Source of the DNA: Brachyspira catarrhinii
Lineage (GTDB): Bacteria > Spirochaetota > Brachyspiria > Brachyspirales > Brachyspiraceae
Direction: 5' to 3'
DNA length: 10,660 nt
NCBI RefSeq assembly: GCF_005518285.1
Contig: NZ_SJDU01000045.1
Coordinates: 1 to 10,660, forward strand
Made by a program: the position numbers and the translations under genes. Positions 6,583 through 10,660 of the stretch are shown here, piece by piece (position 1 is the stretch's first letter; each line of letters starts with the position of its first letter). The notes beneath the pieces were generated by a model. It saw only the letters and a program-made list of their open reading frames with translations, did no database searches and was not told where the DNA came from.

Positions 6583-7341
6583 TCAATAGACTCTCGCTAC
6601 CGTTAAAACTCCAATTTTGCCCACATTTTCTATTTTTCGAATCTCCGAAGACATTTCATTTAAAGTCGCTCCCGTAGTAAAAACATCGTCTATTATAAGA
6701 ATATTTATTTTTTTCTTAAAATTATTTTTAAAATTTTTATTTATCTTAAAAGCGTCTTTTATAGTCGATTTTCTTAATTCTTTATCTTTTATCATACTCA
6801 AAGGATAAGTTTCTTTTTTTCTGCCAATAATATTTTCAATCAATTCTATATTCAAAATTTTTGAAATTGTTTTCGCTATAATTTCGCTTTGATTATATCC
6901 TCGCTCCAAAAATCTATTTTTACCCAAAGGCACGAAAGTTATAGCGTCAAATTTTTTAATATAATCTTTATAATAAAAAGACAATATAGCTCCGAAATCT
7001 TTGCATATCAAATATCTATGTCCGAATTTCATTTTATGAATCAAATTAACGGTTTCGCCTTTATAGTAAAGCATAGATTTGCATTCGTCAAAATAAATAT
7101 CTTCGAATTTGCAAGCGCAGGTTTTATTTTTGTCTTCGATTAATCTTCCGCATTTCTCGCATCTTATATAATCGTCCGCATGAATATAATCCAAGTTTTT
7201 ATTTATGCAATTTACGCAGATATAATTCATTTTTTCGCTTTCAATCATATCTCCGCAAATAATACAATGATTTGGAAAAATTATTCCAAAAATATTTTTT
7301 ATAAAATTTTTGGTAAAAATGTTAACAAATTTTTTAATCAT
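6583..7341 (-). CDS. comF: ComF-family phosphoribosyltransferase-like protein
   Basis: The 252 residues follow the ComF layout. An N-terminal zinc-binding region contains CIIC (26-29), CVNC (42-45), CEKC (61-64) and CAC (75-77). KNRFLERGYNQSEIIAK (141-157) is the family block, followed by the type I phosphoribosyltransferase PRPP loop ILIIDDVFTTGATL (214-227). ComF is needed for transformation in several bacteria and is proposed to act with the helicase PriA on incoming DNA; an enzymatic phosphoribosyl transfer has not been generally shown. The start at 7341 is the only Met placing the usual short amphipathic helix before the first Cys pair. It has no ribosome-binding site but lies 6 nt after TATAAT, so the message may be leaderless. 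It diverges from the sirtuin gene. With comEC nearby it is a second DNA-uptake gene in the window. Confidence 0.88.
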   Translation of the reverse strand: MIKKFVNIFTKNFIKNIFGIIFPNHCIICGDMIESEKMNYICVNCINKNLDYIHADDYIRCEKCGRLIEDKNKTCACKFEDIYFDECKSMLYYKGETVNLIHKMKFGHRYLICKDFGAILSFYYKDYIKKFDAITFVPLGKNRFLERGYNQSEIIAKTISKILNIELIENIIGRKKETYPLSMIKDKELRKSTIKDAFKINKNFKNNFKKKINILIIDDVFTTGATLNEMSSEIRKIENVGKIGVLTVARVY

Positions 7342-7347
7342 GTTTTT

Positions 7348-7375
7348 ATTATATAGTCTGGCAAAAATTTTTAAA
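7348..7375 (-). promoter_or_regulatory. Candidate promoter of comF, probably giving a leaderless transcript
   Basis: On the minus strand TATAAT (7353-7348) ends 6 bases before the comF ATG at 7341, so transcription would begin at or within a base or two of the start codon. The best -35 is TTTAAA (7375-7370, 4 of 6) with a 16-base spacer. It overlaps the sirtuin promoter completely. Confidence 0.55.
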
Positions 7376-7386
7376 TATTGTATAAT
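7358..7386 (+). promoter_or_regulatory. Candidate promoter of the sirtuin gene, probably giving a leaderless transcript
   Basis: CTGGCA (7358-7363, 4 of 6) and a perfect TATAAT (7381-7386) are 17 bases apart. Only 6 bases (AAAATT) separate the -10 box from the ATG at 7393. No Shine-Dalgarno sequence is present. Confidence 0.6.
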
Positions 7387-7392
7387 AAAATT

Positions 7393-8130
7393 ATGATAGA
7401 TTATAAATTAATAGCAAAAACGATTAAAGAATCAAAATATGCCGTAGCTTTTACGGGAGCGGGAATAAGCGTAGAAAGCGGAGTTCCTCCTTTCAGAGGT
7501 CCAGACGGTTTATGGGAAAAGCATGGGAGTCAATTTGCCGAAATATCTTATTTCACAAGACATCCGAAAGAATCTTGGCAATCATTAAAAAAAGTTTTTT
7601 ACGAACCGATTGATAATGTAAAACCGAATAAAGCGCATATCGTATTGGCTAATTTGGAAAAAGCGGGAATAATGCGTTCGGTTATCACGCAGAATATAGA
7701 CAATTTGCATCAGGAAGCGGGAAGCAAGATAGTTTACGAACTTCATGGAACGGCTAAATACGCGGTTTGTATGAAATGTCAAAATAAATATAAAATAAAT
7801 AAAGAAATATTGTCTATGGACCCGCCAGTATGCGAAAAATGTTCTTCCGTATTGAAGCCCGCGTTCGTATTTTTTGGCGAGCAGCTGCCTTCTTACGATT
7901 TTCAAAATTCGATAGCGGATGCAGACAAAAGCGATTTATTCATTATAATAGGAACTGGCGGAGAGGTTATGCCCGCGGCTCAAATTCCGCATTTGGCAAA
8001 AAGGTCGGGAGCAAAAATAATAGAAATAAATCCCGAGCCTTCGAGTTTCACAAATTCGATAGTCGATATTTATGTCAAAGAAAAATCGGGTGTTGCATTC
8101 GGCGAAATAGAAAAATATTTGGATATTTAA
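7393..8130 (+). CDS. Sir2-family NAD-dependent protein deacylase (sirtuin)
   Basis: The 245-residue protein carries the sirtuin series FTGAGISVESGVPPFRG (20-36) for NAD binding, TQNIDNLH (99-106) and ELHGT with catalytic His118. Its structural zinc site is made of Cys126, Cys129, Cys147 and Cys150, and KPAFVFFGEQLP (155-166), GTGGEVMPAA (187-196) and IEINPEPS (210-217) follow. Sirtuins remove acyl groups from lysines while consuming NAD, releasing nicotinamide and O-acyl-ADP-ribose. The Tyr-x-x-Arg pair that CobB and SIRT5 use for succinyl-lysine is not found in the matching region (about 64-73), so simple deacetylation is more likely. The usual GTS is GTG here. An in-frame TTG at 7378 is possible, but the ATG at 7393, 6 nt after TATAAT, is preferred. 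The gene stands alone, divergent from comF and 113 bp before the methyltransferase gene. No acetyltransferase or acetyl-CoA synthetase gene is nearby. Confidence 0.93.
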   Translation: MIDYKLIAKTIKESKYAVAFTGAGISVESGVPPFRGPDGLWEKHGSQFAEISYFTRHPKESWQSLKKVFYEPIDNVKPNKAHIVLANLEKAGIMRSVITQNIDNLHQEAGSKIVYELHGTAKYAVCMKCQNKYKINKEILSMDPPVCEKCSSVLKPAFVFFGEQLPSYDFQNSIADADKSDLFIIIGTGGEVMPAAQIPHLAKRSGAKIIEINPEPSSFTNSIVDIYVKEKSGVAFGEIEKYLDI

Positions 8131-8207
8131 TGTGTAAATTAAATCCTTTTTACAAATTATAGTATTTTGCTTTTGTTGTTTATGTTATATTCTTTAGTTA
8201 ATATATA

Positions 8208-8235
8208 TTGAAATTGATAAAAAATATAATATAAT
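8208..8235 (+). promoter_or_regulatory. Candidate promoter of the restriction-modification operon
   Basis: TTGAAA (8208-8213, 5 of 6) and TATAAT (8230-8235) are 16 bases apart. An overlapping TATAAT at 8225-8230 offers a second register. The methyltransferase ATG at 8244 is only 8 bases after the -10, so the leader would be 0-3 nt. No controller-protein binding site or controller gene is visible. Confidence 0.6.
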
Positions 8236-8243
8236 CTTATGAA

Positions 8244-9059
8244 ATGGAAAATCTAAATAAAATAATTTGCATTGACGCTTTAGAGGGAATAAATTCTTTA
8301 CCCGATAACAGTATAAATTTAATAATAACAAGTCCTCCGTATTTTAATTGCAGAGTTTACGGCAACGAAACTATAGGAAGAGAAGAAAATCCTTTAGATT
8401 ATATAAATAATCTTTTTAAGTATTTAAATCCGCTTAAAAGAGTTTTGCATAAAGAAGGCTCATTTTATTTGAATATAGGCGATTTGTATTTTGGAACTAA
8501 AGGCTTTAGCAGAAATAAAGGCAGATATTCGAGGAAAACCGACAAGCATTATTTGGAATATAAAATAGCGAAACCAGACGGCAAATATCTTCAATACAAA
8601 CAATTATTAATGTTGCCAGAAAGAATAGCCATAGAAATGCAAAATGCGGGTTGGATATTAAGAAATAAAATTATATGGGAAAAACCAAATCCCGTTCCTT
8701 CGTATTCAAAAGACAGAAGATATCCCGTTTACGAGCATATATTTCATTTCGTAAAATCAAAAAAATATTTTTTCGACATAAAGAAAGCTAAAGAATTGGG
8801 GCATCATAGAGATGTTATAAGAAATAAAATAGAGCCGTTTAAATTTCATCAAGCTTCTTTTCCGTTATCGCTCATAAAACCTTTGATAGAAATTACTTCA
8901 AAAGAAGGCGATATTGTTTTAGACCCGTTTATGGGAAGCGGAACCGTAGCCGAAGCCTGCATTTTATTAAATAGAAATTATATAGGATTTGAAATAAACG
9001 AAAATTTTTGTAAAATAGCCGAAGAAAGATTAGAGAAAATTTATGATTTTCAATACTAA
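8244..9059 (+). CDS. DNA methyltransferase of a type II restriction-modification system (beta class, probably N4-cytosine)
   Basis: The 271-residue protein has the catalytic motif IV TSPPYF (29-34) near the N-terminus and the AdoMet-binding motif I DPFMGSGT (227-234) near the C-terminus, followed by the acidic motif II residue Glu250 in GFEINENF. This IV-target-recognition-I order defines the beta class of amino methyltransferases. Ser-Pro-Pro-Tyr favours N4-cytosine over N6-adenine modification, but some adenine enzymes also have it. The variable, basic middle part (about 75-170, with many Lys, Arg and Tyr) should be the target recognition domain; the recognition sequence cannot be read from it. 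The enzyme protects host DNA from the endonuclease encoded immediately downstream, which overlaps it by 17 nt. There is no Shine-Dalgarno site, and the start is 8 nt after TATAAT. Base composition resembles the neighbours, so there is no compositional sign of recent transfer. Confidence 0.9.
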   Translation: MENLNKIICIDALEGINSLPDNSINLIITSPPYFNCRVYGNETIGREENPLDYINNLFKYLNPLKRVLHKEGSFYLNIGDLYFGTKGFSRNKGRYSRKTDKHYLEYKIAKPDGKYLQYKQLLMLPERIAIEMQNAGWILRNKIIWEKPNPVPSYSKDRRYPVYEHIFHFVKSKKYFFDIKKAKELGHHRDVIRNKIEPFKFHQASFPLSLIKPLIEITSKEGDIVLDPFMGSGTVAEACILLNRNYIGFEINENFCKIAEERLEKIYDFQY

Positions 9060-10176
9060 CTCCAAAGAATACGAATTATATTTTCATTATATAAAAAGCG
9101 TTTCCTCTTTATCAAAATTATTTAGCGAATCGGATATTCCTTTTTTACATTATAGATTGGCGGAAAATTTATTTTGCAAGGCTTTCAATGCGGAAAACTT
9201 ATCGAGAACCGACACCGCCTATGACGCAAAAATATATAATATCGGAATTGGCATAAAAACTTTTGTATGTCCTTCAAATAGCAAAACTGAAAAAATAGCG
9301 GAATTTGATAGAAAAAATTCCGAATTAAAAAATTTGAATATCGACAAATTTGTAATTAAATTATCGGAATTAAGAAACGAGAGAATAAATTTTTCCAATA
9401 GAACATATAAAATAGAAAAATCTTATTATCATTGCATAGCGAGAAAAAAATCGGCTTTAGTAATTTTCAATACAAATTACGATTTAATAAATACTGATAA
9501 AATTAATATAATATACAACGATAATGCAAGCGTCAAATTTAAAGACGATATAAACGAATATTCTTATAATTATGCCAAGTCGACACTATTCAAAAAATTT
9601 ATAATTCCTCAAAATCATAAAATTATAGATATACAAATAATAGATAATCCGCTCGATTTAATATTAAAAATCTTTAACGAATATAATAAATTTGAAATAA
9701 CGGAAACTAAAGATTTTGTAATATTGCCTTTATACTCTTGCAGTAAAAGTAAAAATGAAAATAAAAAATATGTTCCAGAAAAAAGCGGTTTAAATCAATG
9801 GAACGCGGGCGGAAGAGTTCGCAAATACGGAGAAGTTTATATTCCAATTCCAGCGGAAATTAGAAAATTGAAAAGCGGATTTTTCCCAGAAAGAGATAGA
9901 ATATTTAATTTAGAAATTCCTTCGGGAGATAAATTAAAAGCTAAAATATGCCAAGATAACGGAAAAGCTTTAATGACTAATCCTAATGTGGCTTTGGCGA
10001 ATTGGCTTTTGAAAGATGTTTTGCAATTAAAAGAAAGAGAATTATTGACTTATAAAAAATTGGAAATAATCGGTATAGATAGCGTAAAAGTAGAAAAAAT
10101 TGACGATGAAAATTTTAAAATATATTTTTCTAAAATAGGCAGTTATGAAAAATTTATTAATAGCAAATCTGATTAA
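9043..10176 (+). CDS. Type II restriction endonuclease with variant PD-(D/E)xK-like and B3-like domains
   Basis: This 377-residue protein begins inside the last codons of the methyltransferase gene (17-nt overlap), the typical arrangement of a cognate nuclease. The N-terminal half has AENLFCKAF (40-48) and then YDAKIYNIGIGIKTF (60-74). Asp61 and Lys72 are spaced like the first Asp and the Lys of a PD-(D/E)xK nuclease, but the residue two before the Lys is Gly70 instead of Glu or Asp. Glu83 or Glu87 in the following helix (KTEKIAEFD, 81-89) may replace it. The C-terminal part holds KSGLNQWNAGGR (247-258) and EVYIPIP (264-270) and then FFP (280-282), which I recognise from the B3-like DNA-recognition domains of the BfiI/NgoFVII group. 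No phospholipase D HxK motif is present. The assignment as a restriction enzyme rests on position and motifs; its target is unknown. Confidence 0.8.
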   Translation: MIFNTNSKEYELYFHYIKSVSSLSKLFSESDIPFLHYRLAENLFCKAFNAENLSRTDTAYDAKIYNIGIGIKTFVCPSNSKTEKIAEFDRKNSELKNLNIDKFVIKLSELRNERINFSNRTYKIEKSYYHCIARKKSALVIFNTNYDLINTDKINIIYNDNASVKFKDDINEYSYNYAKSTLFKKFIIPQNHKIIDIQIIDNPLDLILKIFNEYNKFEITETKDFVILPLYSCSKSKNENKKYVPEKSGLNQWNAGGRVRKYGEVYIPIPAEIRKLKSGFFPERDRIFNLEIPSGDKLKAKICQDNGKALMTNPNVALANWLLKDVLQLKERELLTYKKLEIIGIDSVKVEKIDDENFKIYFSKIGSYEKFINSKSD

Positions 10177-10189
10177 ATAAAAAAATTAG

Positions 10190-10660
10190 TTAATGTATAA
10201 CCACAATACGAACGCTATTTTCCTGCCATCTTCCTTGCCATTTGCTTCCGCTCACTAATATCGCCGTATCTCCATGTTCCGCCAAATTATGTTTTATTAA
10301 AGTGTCTTCGAGTATGTCAATCTGTCCGCCATGACTTATTCCCGCGCTAAAATTCAAATCTTCTGGCATCAATATCGTATAAACATTATGACATATTGAA
10401 AGCTTGTTGCATAAATCTTTATCCGCCGACATAAATACGATTGGACTTTTCGGACGCTTCTTTGAAAGAGTTTTAACCGTCCATCCAGACCTTGAAAGAG
10501 CGATTATAACCTTATTTGGAATTCGATACGACAAATAAGCGGCGCTTTCCGATAGAGCATCATTCAAACTTATATCTAAAGAAAAATTAATTTCTTTTTT
10601 GCCCGTAATAGATTTTTCCGCGGATTCCACTATCGAAACCATAGCCTTAACCGATTCTAT
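10190..10660 (-). CDS. pyk: Pyruvate kinase, C-terminal part (start outside window)
   Basis: The minus-strand frame is open to the right edge, so the Met at 10642 is internal and the gene continues beyond the window. The visible 156 residues form the C-terminal allosteric domain of pyruvate kinase. IESVKAMVSIVESAE is the helix entering the domain. ALSRSGWTVKTLSKKRPKSP contains the S/T-x-S-G-x-T effector-phosphate loop and the conserved KxRP. HGDTAILVSGSKW and RIVVIH form the closing strands. The N-terminal TIM barrel and catalytic residues are not visible. The enzyme makes pyruvate and ATP from phosphoenolpyruvate and ADP, the last step of glycolysis. The gene converges with the restriction endonuclease gene, with 13 bp between the stop codons and no clear GC-rich terminator. 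Confidence 0.9.
   Translation of the reverse strand: MESVKAMVSIVESAEKSITGKKEINFSLDISLNDALSESAAYLSYRIPNKVIIALSRSGWTVKTLSKKRPKSPIVFMSADKDLCNKLSICHNVYTILMPEDLNFSAGISHGGQIDILEDTLIKHNLAEHGDTAILVSGSKWQGRWQENSVRIVVIH

Noticed and set aside
7585..7905. A 106-codon minus-strand open frame antisense to the sirtuin gene.
   Set aside because: Composition is typical of a reverse-complement shadow, with no ribosome-binding site and no motif.
8133..8154. TGTAAA / TTTACA inverted repeat after the sirtuin stop as a terminator.
   Set aside because: The 6-bp stem is almost all A/T with a 10-nt loop and no U tract follows, so it is probably chance in such AT-rich DNA.
7830..8162. A 110-codon plus-strand open frame overlapping the sirtuin gene.
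   Set aside because: It is an out-of-frame shadow, rich in Arg, Lys and Phe, with no recognisable motif, lying over the conserved zinc-binding and NAD-binding part of the sirtuin.
9440..9452. Run of A residues in the endonuclease gene as a phase-variation tract.
   Set aside because: It is only seven bases long, no longer than many other A runs in this AT-rich DNA, and the frame is intact.
9100..9600. Phospholipase D-type nuclease domain as in BfiI or NgoFVII.
   Set aside because: No HxK motif with the expected downstream Asp and Gly-Ser-x-Asn was found; the only candidate, His130, is followed by Cys-Ile.

Overview
The window is very AT-rich, with TTA, ATA, AAA and AGA codons dominating. It reads as a chromosomal segment of a diderm (outer-membrane) bacterium. 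An LptB-type ATPase for lipopolysaccharide export argues against a typical Gram-positive. The low GC, the spirochaete-like proteins and the tight mosaic of short transcription units make a Brachyspira-like spirochaete my best guess. That is an inference from general impression, not from a marker gene. All genes look intact except the two cut by the window edges. No rRNA, tRNA, CRISPR array, insertion sequence or prophage was seen.

Left part (1-4022). The 3' portion of a ComEC-type DNA-uptake channel gene (+) enters from the left edge. It converges with a small exported FMN-binding protein gene (-), whose terminator lies in the last codons of comEC. Next come three minus-strand genes in tandem, read from a near-perfect promoter at about 4022: flavodoxin, a cytidylate-kinase-like P-loop protein, and a DegT/DnrJ-family PLP aminotransferase.

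Middle (4042-7392). A Nim-like FMN-binding split-barrel protein is read divergently from flavodoxin and is followed by lptB (+). A class I SAM methyltransferase and a ComF-like phosphoribosyltransferase lie on the minus strand, separated by a 268-bp AT-rich gap with no recognisable gene. With the exported FMN protein and flavodoxin, the Nim-like protein makes three small flavoproteins within about 3.5 kb, which hints at redox or anaerobic physiology.

Right part (7342-10660). A sirtuin deacylase (+) diverges from comF across only 51 bp, and each start codon sits 6 nt after a perfect TATAAT. Next is a compact type II restriction-modification pair (+), in which a beta-class DNA methyltransferase gene overlaps an endonuclease gene by 17 nt. 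The endonuclease has a variant PD-(D/E)xK-like N-terminal domain and a B3-like C-terminal domain. The C-terminal part of pyruvate kinase (-) runs off the right edge.

The most interesting points are the overlapping, apparently leaderless divergent promoters of comF and the sirtuin, the restriction-modification pair of unknown specificity with its unusual nuclease motif, and the strand-specific terminator inside the comEC end. I did not find a clearly new multi-gene system.
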